Shown: positions 34,877-44,107 of the stretch, in pieces
Layout: every line of letters begins with the position of its first letter
Numbering within the stretch: the first letter of the stretch is position 1
Program-made: the position numbers and the translations under genes
NCBI GenBank assembly: GCA_000611775.1
Contig: KK106984.1
Span: forward strand, 3,821,341 to 3,885,340
DNA from: Umbilicaria muhlenbergii
Taxonomy: Eukaryota > Ascomycota > Lecanoromycetes > Umbilicariales > Umbilicariaceae
DNA length: 64,000 nt
Reading direction: 5' to 3'
Notes under the pieces: model-generated
What the model was told of the DNA's origin: nothing
The model's database searches: none
What the model saw: only the letters and a program-made list of their open reading frames with translations

Positions 34877-35591
34877 GGTAGGATAATAATAGTCTTTCTA
34901 GATCGAGGAAAATGTATGGTTACGCAAGGACACTGAAAGAATGTGAATAGAGGAATGGAATGTTTATGGCTGCTTGTTGCTTCCGTAGGTGGTTTTGTTT
35001 TCCTTCATATCTGCGTTTCAAAAGCGCAAGAAATCATTGGCGCCAATTTAACTCAGTTCCATCAAAAACTCGCATGCTGAAGCGTGATACATATTGTTTC
35101 GAAGAAACCGCATGAGTGGCTCAGGTCTTGGCCAAGGGTAACAGCCGCATATGGGTCGCAAATATAGATGGGAGTAAGCGATCCGCTTCGCAAAGAGAGC
35201 TGGGAAAGACAAGATTTGTAGGCCGCGTTCGAGTCTCAATTTGAGACTCGACACAGCAAAACAACCTGATTGCAAACCTGAAGAGTTTCGGCATCTACCT
35301 GCTCAAGGATTGTCGGGATTACCGTCCTGATCCTGAGACAACAAATACGTCACCATCTGTCTTGAGAATGATCATACTAACACTCAGCCAAGAATTGGGT
35401 GTCACCCTGCTGTAGGTACACGGCAGCGCTTGTCTTTCCTTCTCCGCATCGCCATCATCATGATACAGCGCTCCTATCCCCCGGGTCACTCAGTCCACAC
35501 CTTCACTGATGGAACTCGGCACACTCATTTGAAGCAATGCGCAGCGGAGGAACTCTCGCGATCAGGCAGATCGCTCGACTATTCGTCACCC
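34877..35591. other. Intergenic, contains a perfect 21-bp palindrome
   Basis: Promoter side of the secreted-protein gene and 3' flank of the M3 peptidase gene. No gene seen; see the palindrome at 35230-35250. Confidence 0.5.
35230..35250. repeat. Perfect inverted repeat, 10-bp arms with a 1-bp spacer
   Basis: CGAGTCTCAA, then T, then TTGAGACTCG: arms are exact reverse complements. It could be a dimer-type protein binding site or a small hairpin. No T-run follows, and its link to either flanking gene is unknown. Confidence 0.7.
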
Positions 35592-37844
35592 TCACGCCAG
35601 GCCGAGTTCCCGATAGAAGGCCTCGGTACTGGGCTTCCGGCCCAGGAAGTCCTCAAGGGTCTGCATTTCATCCTGGCTGCCGCCGCGCTCAAGCACAGTG
35701 TGGCGGTAGCGTCTGCCTTCTTTGGGATTCATGGGGTCTTTGGCGAAAACTGAGAAAAACATGTCTGCAGAGTACACTTGGGAGCTGCGCACAAAGTAAC
35801 AAATCCCATCAGCACCGCTACATCTTCCACAGTAGGCGATAGAGGCGGAAAATACATACCTCAGATACCCGTAATAACCTGCATCATATCCACCGATCAA
35901 GTGCCCAAACGTAGCCTCGCCGTTGCCCCATGCATCGCCTTGGCCCAAGACCTCCGGCCCGTCCAGTTGGCAAACTTCTTTCCGTAAGGTATTGTACTTC
36001 TCTGACACCTTCAGTTTCTCGATCTCTTCATGATTGGCCGGTTCATGCACTGTCATGTCGAAGATGCCAAAATGCAGCTGTCGCAGATTAAACAGTGCGT
36101 CGTTGACGTGCTTCGTCTTGATGAGATTCGATATCAGTTCATCTGGGATCTTTTCCTTCGGCTGGGCATTTGGGTTTGAACTTGAGCCTGACGCATTGGC
36201 CTGCTCTTGCCACGCGGCCATGTACTCGGGTGAGAGGGATGAGTAGTGCTGGCTTAGCGCCTTCAACTGGGAAGGCGTCCAGCACCAGTTCTCCAGCATT
36301 TGGCTTGGCGCCTCCACGAAGTCACGGACGGTGCTTGTGCCATGGAAACGTGAGTATATCGTTCTGGACACGAGATCGTGAATTCCATGGCCGAGCTCAT
36401 GGAAGAGTGTCACGACCTCATCGTGCTTGAGCAAGCTTGGCTTTTTAGCCGTTGGTTTGGAGAAATTGCATACGAGTGCAGTGGCGGGATATCTACGGGT
36501 GCCGTTTGTGTCTATGAAGCCAGGTTGAATATTGAAGTTGGCAGCGTGCCCGTATTTGCCTTCGCGGGGATGCATGTCAAGGTAGAGATATCCAACGAAA
36601 CCACTACCTTCGTCTTCATCGTCCCAGACACTGAAGAGCTGCACGTCAGGGTGCCAGACAACGTCCTCGCCTTTTTTGGTTGGGGAAATAGACGCGCGGT
36701 CCTCGCCGGTGATTTCCACGAAGCCAAGGCCAAAGAGCTGTTCAAAGATCTCAAGCATGCCATGGATAGTTGTTTGTAGAGGGAAATATTCGGCAATCTT
36801 TTGTGCATCCAGTTGATAGTCTTGTTCTAAAAGCATTCGATCGTAGAACTTATGATCCCACAGGAAATAGCGTCCATCCAAGTCCTTTCCGGCGCCCCGT
36901 TCTTTCAAGTCTTTTTCTTTGAGACTTTTCAATACTTCTCTCTCCTGCGCTCCTCCTTTTGTAAGACGTTGGCGAAGATCGCCCAAGAAGTCGTCCACCG
37001 TCTTCGCTGTCTTCATCATCTTGTCCTCAATCCTGAAGGCTGCGTGATTTGGGTAGCCGAGCAATCTCGCCGCTTCATCTCGTAATACAATCGCTTCTTT
37101 GAACAATGGAACATTCTGGTTGCACTTGTTCTCGTTCTCGATGAACACCGTCTTCCGCGTTTCGGAGCTTTTGGCGTATTTAAGGGTAGGGAACAGATCG
37201 GGGTACTTGAACGTCAGGAAAAGCTTCCCAACATGTTCGCCCTCGCCCTTGGCCAGTCCAGACACGACGTCCTCAGGAACACCGTCAAGCTGCTGCGGTG
37301 TGAACCAAAGTCCTCCTTTTTCTTCGTTGAGATTTTTCTGGAAGATAATACTGATCTGACTTAATCTCTTCTTGATTTCCTTGAAGCGATCTCTCTTCGG
37401 GCCCTCAGGCAGTCCAAGCCCATTACGGATGTAGTTCTTGTAGTCCTTTTCCAGTAGTCGTTGGGATTCTGGATCAAGCTCCTCCTTGTTCTTGAGAGCG
37501 GCGTCAACAAGCTTATAAACGTCTTCGCGCATGGAAGACTCAATGGAAAAGTCATCCATCAGCTGGTCAGCTTCTGTCGAGGAGTCACGAAGGGCTTGGT
37601 CCGTGGACACTGATTGGTAGAAACCAAGGATGTGCGATTCGAGGCCAAATTCGTTCTCTTCTACCGCCATAGGTAGCACGACGTTTTGGAAGGTTGCATC
37701 ACTGGGCGTTATGCTGGCCGCTATCCTGTCCTGGACCCCTCGATATTTGTCTATGATTCTCTTCGTGTCTTTGATTAACGATGAAGGCGTTGCGGTGAAC
37801 AGCGGAGGTGCCTGCGGAGGCTTCTTGAACGCTTGTGGGGCCAT
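35592..37844 (-). CDS. PRD1: M3 family oligopeptidase (saccharolysin / thimet oligopeptidase)
   Basis: Two exons, 37844-35860 and 35784-35592, encode 725 residues. The zinc motif HELGH is at 482-486, in LFHELGHGIHDLV. M3 landmarks include GYPNHAAFRIEDKM, GYLYLDMHPREGKYGHAANF, and EAPSQMLENW, which gives the third ligand Glu. The enzyme cuts short peptides in the cytosol and, in yeast, the mitochondrial intermembrane space. The 75-nt intron (35785-35859) is stop-free and a multiple of three. Removing it restores GYLSSQVYSADMFFSVF, while retaining it would insert 25 residues. Upstream of this ATG the frame stays open for about 70 codons without another ATG. Confidence 0.93.
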   Translation of the reverse strand: MAPQAFKKPPQAPPLFTATPSSLIKDTKRIIDKYRGVQDRIAASITPSDATFQNVVLPMAVEENEFGLESHILGFYQSVSTDQALRDSSTEADQLMDDFSIESSMREDVYKLVDAALKNKEELDPESQRLLEKDYKNYIRNGLGLPEGPKRDRFKEIKKRLSQISIIFQKNLNEEKGGLWFTPQQLDGVPEDVVSGLAKGEGEHVGKLFLTFKYPDLFPTLKYAKSSETRKTVFIENENKCNQNVPLFKEAIVLRDEAARLLGYPNHAAFRIEDKMMKTAKTVDDFLGDLRQRLTKGGAQEREVLKSLKEKDLKERGAGKDLDGRYFLWDHKFYDRMLLEQDYQLDAQKIAEYFPLQTTIHGMLEIFEQLFGLGFVEITGEDRASISPTKKGEDVVWHPDVQLFSVWDDEDEGSGFVGYLYLDMHPREGKYGHAANFNIQPGFIDTNGTRRYPATALVCNFSKPTAKKPSLLKHDEVVTLFHELGHGIHDLVSRTIYSRFHGTSTVRDFVEAPSQMLENWCWTPSQLKALSQHYSSLSPEYMAAWQEQANASGSSSNPNAQPKEKIPDELISNLIKTKHVNDALFNLRQLHFGIFDMTVHEPANHEEIEKLKVSEKYNTLRKEVCQLDGPEVLGQGDAWGNGEATFGHLIGGYDAGYYGYLRYVFSASIAYCGRCSGADGICYFVRSSQVYSADMFFSVFAKDPMNPKEGRRYRHTVLERGGSQDEMQTLEDFLGRKPSTEAFYRELGLA

Positions 37845-38591
37845 CGTCGCGGTAGTCAGTGGTTTGACAAAGGCAGATGTTGGTTTGATCTTCAGTGGGT
37901 GGATTTGTTGGAAGATGGCTGAAACCCTTGAGCCAAACCTGATAGGAAGAGCCAGAATGAGGGCGAGAGAAACGAAGAGGGAGATGACGGCGAGCAGGAG
38001 CTTTGTAGACCGGGAGCCCGCCAGATTGACAATTTGGCCGCCTGTGTAGGGACTGAGGTGAATGGCGGTCGAAGGATATTGCTACGAGTGTTGACGGGGC
38101 GATGTCCGCACGGCTGGGTCCTTTACCCGACGGACTGTGGCAGACTTGGCAGTGACCTTGGCGGAATCTGGGTATTCTTACCACTCCTACAGTCTTGCAC
38201 TTGCTTGCTGGTATACTGTTGATGCTGAGGTTACCAACGTTGTCACCTCTGACAGATAACAGTGTGCAAGACAGTTGGACGGCTTCAAGCTGCTGAAAAC
38301 AGTGGGACAAAAAGGCTCAGCGCTTGAAACAACTGCCACCCTCCTTCGTGTGCTCACGACATCACGACCACTCATGATGGACTCGGAGCTGAATCAACCC
38401 AGCATCTAAGGATTCATTCCCAAGTTACTTGCGCTCTAGAGAAGCAATATATGGAGAGGGACGGATGATCGGTTCATACGGTTTCCTTTGTCTTTTCGCA
38501 TCGTCTTGTTAACGGGCCTTGCGGGATGTGTCGTTTGGAAATCAGTCCTGCTTTCAAGTCGTGCACCATTTGCTGCTGTGTGATAGTCAAT
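37845..38591. other. Divergent upstream region of PRD1 and an NNHQ-family gene
   Basis: No independent gene supported. The right part serves the 38592 gene, the left part PRD1. In the PRD1 frame, about 70 codons upstream are open and encode a hydrophobic run (STKLLLAVISLFVSLALIL), with no ATG. Confidence 0.45.
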
Positions 38592-39249
38592 ATGCAAATA
38601 TTTTGTCTGTCATCTCTTCTTCTGTTAGTCCGGTCCGCTGGTCCTAGCGTAGCCATATCAGTCAACACATCCTCGATCCTTGCTCGGAGCTCTTTTTGCG
38701 CCAATGCTCCCACCACCATTGCGGGAACGTGAGTCAAGAAACCCTCCCCTGCCCTGCCCTCCCTGCCACCAAGGCCACAAAAAAGTTGACCCTCGCATCG
38801 TCCCCAGGCTATTGCACCGCCGTGATATCGTCCCCCACGTCAACGAACGCACTTCCTCTCATCCCCTCCCTGTCCTCCGCGCCGGGCCCCATTCCAAAAT
38901 CTGGTGTGCCGTCGGTTCGAAAACCTACGTTACCTTCACAATGACCCGCATCATCCCTGGCCTCCGCGTCCTTGAAGTCCTGAATGCAGCGTACGTCGGC
39001 ATCACCGAGCACATCAAAGCCGTGGGCGACGGACTGCTGCCGGGGCCGGATGGTATCTTCATGTGGTTGGGACCGAACGGCCTTGAATTGCACACCCAGA
39101 ATGCTAACAACCACCAAACAACCTGGGGTGTATTGGGCGCGGCCATCATGGCTCTGGGGGATTACATGCACAGTTTCGATGTATATGGGGCCGTGGATTT
39201 CAACATCTGGGACGGCTTTAATCACGTAGGTCATGGAACGATTGGGTAG
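38592..39249 (+). CDS. NNHQ-family small secreted protein, complete copy
   Basis: Two exons, 38592-38728 and 38808-39249, encode 192 residues. A signal peptide (MQIFCLSSLLLLVRSAGPSVA) is followed by FCANAPTTIAG with the first conserved cysteine. Then come the phase-2 intron (79 nt, GTGAGT...CCCCAG), WCAVGSKTYV with the second cysteine, the core NANNHQTTWGVLGAAIMAL and the tail IWDGFNHVGHGTIG. An upstream in-frame ATG at 38526 would add 22 residues ahead of the hydrophobic core; the inner ATG gives the better signal peptide. Secretion is predicted; function unknown. Confidence 0.87.
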
Positions 39250-39480
39250 CCGAGTTAACGGAGAAGAAACGCTTGAGCGCTGAATGCAGTCTATCACCGC
39301 ACAACGGCCAAGACAACGATGGCCGGTGAGAGCCGAAGACAAGGTCCTAGTCACACATCTATCAAGCCCTACAAGTGTAGATGGCTGCCTCAATCCCCAC
39401 CCCGTAGCAGCGCCTCGCTAATACACCAAGGCCCCAGATGACTCCCAGAAACTCCACGACACACGAACGTCATCGCGCTG

Positions 39481-40797
39481 TCAGCCCCTTGCACCCGACT
39501 CCAACGCTGCATATTCAACCCACTCGCCACCAATGCTGGACCTCCACATGCGGACCTGCCCGTCATCGCCGACCGAGAGAAGCATGCTCGCTAAAACAGA
39601 TCAATATCTGGTAACCAATACTTCGACGAAAGGGCAAGCTTACTATTAGGAATCCATTTGAGGTTCCACGCGTTGTCATGCGGTAGCTCCGTAACCATCT
39701 TCGCCTCATGCTTGACCCGCCCAGCGTGGGCGCCTGTGCGCGCTTCCCCAGCGGCACGAGCCTGCCCTGCGACCGCAGCGCCAATGCCCGATACCGCATT
39801 GCGAGGCGCAGAGGTCTGGTTGACACCGGCTTGAGTGGTTGCGATTGAGTCGCGCAAGGACAGCGACGCGAAGTCACAGTTATGCGGAGTTGATACCTCG
39901 AAAACCCGGACGTACCCGTCAGTGCAGGAAGTGGCGATCCAGTCAACACCACGGGCCGAACCCGGCGCCCACGCTACGTCGCGGACCAGTCCTTGGTGGC
40001 CCACCAGCATGCCCACTTGCTCGAAGTGATAATCCCCGTTCCCGGCTTTCTCGGCGCGGTAGACGCGGACGACGTTGATGGAGGCGACGGCAAGCGACAA
40101 CGCCTTCTGGGACAAGCCGGCTACCACGGCGTTGAAACAGGGGTCCGAGTTGGGATCGAAGCAGAGCTTGAAGTTTGTCTCTTCACCACGCCCTGGTAGT
40201 TGTTCGCAGGCGTAGAACTGCTCTACTTCTTTGCATGTTGCTAAGTTGTCCGGCTCTGCAGGCTCCAGAAGGCTGATGATTCCGTCACGTGTGGCAAGTG
40301 CGATGAATGTCTCGTTGCTGATGTTTTTGAAGTCAAGCGATACGTACGGTTGCCGCGTTCGGGGAGACTGCGAGTAGATGCAACGAAATCGTCGACCGGA
40401 GTTGGGAGCCTGAGTCGAGTCTTCTTGCCATAACTTGAATTTCATATCCTCTGCCACGCTCCCAATCACCTGACCCGTGTTGCTGCCATTCCATTTCACC
40501 TGGTCAAAAGACAAACTGTCAGTCCAGGACGCGGATGCAGGGGTAGAGATGACTTACGGCTGAGATGCTCGCGTCATGTGCAGTCCATCTATCTGTAAGA
40601 CACAACGTGCCCTCCTCGTTGAGATCATACACCCCGATCTTGTGGTCTGCCGATGCAGTAACAAGACGAGTGCCGCGAGCGCTGTAGTCTACCGCCAGAA
40701 TGAGATCGAAACTGTCGTTCTTGAAGATTGTGAAGCCGTGCTTAGGTGCGTTGAATGGCTTCGCAGGAGTATCTTTGGTCCCATTGATGGCAGCCAT
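39481..40797 (-). CDS. SEH1: Nucleoporin Seh1 (WD-repeat protein)
   Basis: Three exons, 40797-40558, 40499-39644 and 39590-39481, encode 401 residues. WD-type blades read DLILAVDYSARGTRLVTASADHKIGVYDL, WTAHDASISA|VKWNGSNTGQVIGSVAEDMKFKLW, GLVRDVAWAPGSARGVDWIATSCTDGYVRVF and LLSVGDDGQVRMW. Seh1 is part of the Nup84 (Y) complex of the nuclear pore and of the SEA/GATOR complex at the vacuole. The last intron (53 nt) has an in-frame stop at its end and must be removed. An open in-frame extension reaches an ATG at 41085, so a 497-residue form is possible; I favour 40797 because the WD domain begins soon after it. Confidence 0.9.
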
Positions 40798-41365
40798 GAT
40801 CCTCTCGTGAGTTAACTTGCTTAGTGGACGTGCGTTCTTCGGGACTCGAAGTTGTGCGAAAGGTAATGCAGGTTGAGGTCGTTCACCGGTTAAGGCACTA
40901 TAATTGGCGTAGATAGGTACTGAAGGAGGAGACGGGTACGGAAGGAGCTCGATGTCACCATCTGATCCAATTCTCGATTCGGGTGCTTGCTGAGCATTGC
41001 GGTCGTGCTTTCGATCCTGCGCGCTGGAGTGATGAGTACTATTCGAGGACGAGACCGTCCTGGTCAGCCAGTCGCGCCTATTCATCTCAATACGGTAGCT
41101 GCTTGATTTTGCCGATCGGCTCGTATTAATGTTTATCCGATAAGGCGTCGGTACTTTCGGTGTAGCAGAGCGCGAGTGAGAGATGAGGTAAGGCGGTGAG
41201 GGCGGTGAGAGCTGGCAGAAGTCTATCGGGCCGCTAGAGGGCGAATTTGAAGAGACCACCTTGCGACTCTTTTTCACACACAAGCAACACTTGCGCGATT
41301 CTTTCCCGACATTACCGTGCTCGTTCGAACATGTGTAGTATGCTAGCGCCTCCAACCCGAAGATC
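40798..41365. promoter_or_regulatory. Divergent upstream region of SEH1 and ALG7
   Basis: The region separates the two start codons. Its SEH1-proximal part stays open in the SEH1 frame and could be coding if the 41085 ATG is used. Confidence 0.45.
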
Positions 41366-42882
41366 ATGAGCGTAAGCCTCAGTAGGGCAGAGACGTTCAG
41401 TCTCCTCGCCCTTTCCGCAGCATGTGTCGGCATCATTGCCAACACCTTCCATGGCGATGGCGAGCCTCTAATCGCATCATTGGCATTTAGCGGCATAGCA
41501 TTCACCTTTACATTCAGTCTGATACGATGGCTTGGAGATACCTTCATGGCGGCAGGGCTTAAAGGCAGGGACATGTCCAAGGTCAGAAAAGTTGAGATGT
41601 AGGTGCTCCCTACAAGAACGGTCGGCTTGTTGGCGCATCTCTCATTGCTGAGGCTGATTGGCGCATGGTGCAGTCCGGAGACCATGGGAGCTGTTTGTGC
41701 CGTCGTCTATCTCCTCACCATTATTATCTTCATACCATTTCCATTTTACAAGGATATAGTGGCAGCCACGTCCGGAGGAGGGAATAGGGACGTAGTGGTC
41801 GAGCTGCAGCAGGTGGAGACAGGCCGGTTCCTGCATAAATTTCCACATAGCAAGGTACGCACATGTGGCGAGACATACGAAGCCCACTGACACCGATGAA
41901 GCTTGCATCGTACTTGTCCGCAATCCTGTCCCTTCAGTCTGTCGTCATCCTGGGCATTGGCGATGACCTTTTCGACATCCGATGGCGGCACAAGCTATTC
42001 ATTCCCGCGTTCGCCTCTATCCCAATGCTGGTGGTCTATTTTGTCGACTTTGGTGTCACCAGAGTCGTTGTTCCTGTACCTTTGCAGAAGTATCTTGGAG
42101 AATTGCTTGATCTCGGGTGGCTTTACTACGTTTACATGGCTGCGATTGCCATCTTCTGTCCAAATAGCATCAACATCCTAGCCGGCATCAACGGCATCGA
42201 GGTTTCCCAGTCCTTGGTCATCGCAACGCTCTTGCTTGTCAATGACGCTCTCTACCTGGCCCCGTTCAGTCGGAATCCTCATCCTGCTACGGACTCGCAT
42301 CTGTTCTCGATTTACCTTCTTCTTCCATTTATAGGAGTATCTCTCGCCCTCTGGTGGCACAATTGGTACCCAGCCAAGGTTTTCGTGGGTGACACGTACT
42401 GTTATTTTGCAGGCATGGTGTTTGCAGTTGTTGGGATACTCGGGCATTTCAGCAAAACTCTCCTCCTTCTATTCATCCCTCAAATTTTCAACTTCATCTA
42501 CTCTGCGCCCCAGCTTTTTCGGCTCGTCCCCTGTCCGAGACACCGGCTTCCTCGTTTTAACGCTAGGACTGGTCTCCTGGAACCATCAGTCACACAATGG
42601 CAGCACCCACCTGGGAAGCCTGTAGCGAAGCTACTAAGAGTGCTTCATCAGTTACATCTGCTCAGGGTCGAAGAGAACCGAAATGGTGAAATTGTTGAAA
42701 CAACCAACTTTACTATCTTGAACTTGTGGCTGGTATGGTTTGGACCCATGCGGGAGGACCGTCTTGCCGTGGGGCTCCTCGTCTTGCAAACCTTGTGCGG
42801 GCTGTTGGGTTTGTTCATAAGACACAAGTTGGCGCTGTGGGTGTTCAGCCAGGACAACAGAGGATTTACCTTACTTCCATGA
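41366..42882 (+). CDS. ALG7: UDP-GlcNAc:dolichyl-phosphate GlcNAc-1-phosphate transferase
   Basis: Three exons, 41366-41598, 41674-41854 and 41902-42882, encode 464 residues; introns are 75 and 47 nt. Family motifs: MAAGLKGRDMSK in the first loop, VEIPETMGAV across junction 1, GIGDDLFDIRWRHK, NSINILAGINGIEVSQS and AKVFVGDTYCYFAGM. About ten membrane helices fit an ER multi-span enzyme. It performs the first, tunicamycin-sensitive step of N-glycan precursor synthesis. The C-terminal part ends NLWLVWFGPMREDRLAVGLL followed by a last helix and a short tail. Confidence 0.95.
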
Positions 42883-44107
42883 CCGGCCACTGCTTCATAT
42901 GGATGTTTGTAAGGCCCCGCATTGCCCGACAATCAAGCAAGTCCAAGACAGCGATTGCAGCGTAACATGACATGTTGTTGTGCCGGTCTGCAGGGTGAAT
43001 GGAGGCTGTACTCCGCATCTTGTGGCTTTTAAGATCTCTTCAGGATTCTGCATTCCTTGGCATCGAGCATCCATCCCACTCGCCGTACGTATCTCTGCCC
43101 CAGTTCGCGGGGGCTCTAGAGTTCAGGAGCAGAGCCTGTAGTGCCGACGCACTAAGAGGAAATGTCGCACCCTCACACCGCGGTGGCGCAGCGCTACCCT
43201 CAACTTTGCCAACATAGTAGAGTGGAAGTAAGAGTGAGGTACCTTATGGTGGGTATGGTTAGGCAGGCACGGCAGGCAGGGTGCATGCATGCCGAGCATA
43301 CGGCACGGAATCTAGCCGACCGTCCCAAGAAATCCCGCCGTACTAGGCCGTGCAGGGGGGAGTACAGCCAACCAAAAGCGCTTCGCTCTCCGTCTCCGGC
43401 GGCTCACGGTCGTGACTCGTGAGGAGATCCACCCGTACGAGGAAAGTAATCGATCCTGGCGGACCCGGCGTGCCCGCTCAAGTTCGACGACTAGAATATT
43501 CGGTATGGAGCGTATGATCAAGATAGAACCAGGGCTATCTTAGTTGGACTACCGGCGCAGGTGAGCGGCCCAAGCGAATCGGCCATCACCTGGGCAGGGT
43601 CATATCGTACGTCTTCAGGTTGGGAGTATAGCCATAGTTACCAGCAAGGCAGCAATCGTGTATCATGTATCATGGTGCCTTTTCGAAAGTGCGGTGTTCG
43701 AAAAGCCATATCGTGGCTACAGGCTACTGCAGAATTGCCATGCACAAGTCCCGCGGCGAGGGTTCGCTTTCTTAACCCAAACGGGTAATGGTGTGTGGCG
43801 TGGTGGGGATGGGGCTTTACTCGTCCATGATATGTAAAACTTTAGAAGGCTATGAAAGGCCGCAAAACCCTCCTATCGCATCGCAAAGACCTGGCGGTTC
43901 TTGGTGAGAGAAGAGGCTGTCATAGTGAAGTCCAAAGCGGTCGGGGGGGTGAGCTGGTGGCGAACTCTTTTCGTCACCCGCCGGTGACGCCAAAAATCTC
44001 GGCTCTTCAACGCACATCTCTCATTCTCCCGCCGTTCGTGATATCAAGCACTGGCGACACTCTCACCTCACGCCTGATAATGATGCCAAGGCCTACTGAG
44101 CACCGCA
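42883..44107. other. Intergenic, nothing recognised
   Basis: 1.2 kb without a supported gene. Short plus frames at 42999-43422 lack domains. The right end is the promoter of the zinc-cluster regulator. Confidence 0.45.

Noticed and set aside
42999-43422. Short plus frames after ALG7
   Set aside because: They are arginine/alanine-rich, without homology features, start context or splice partners.
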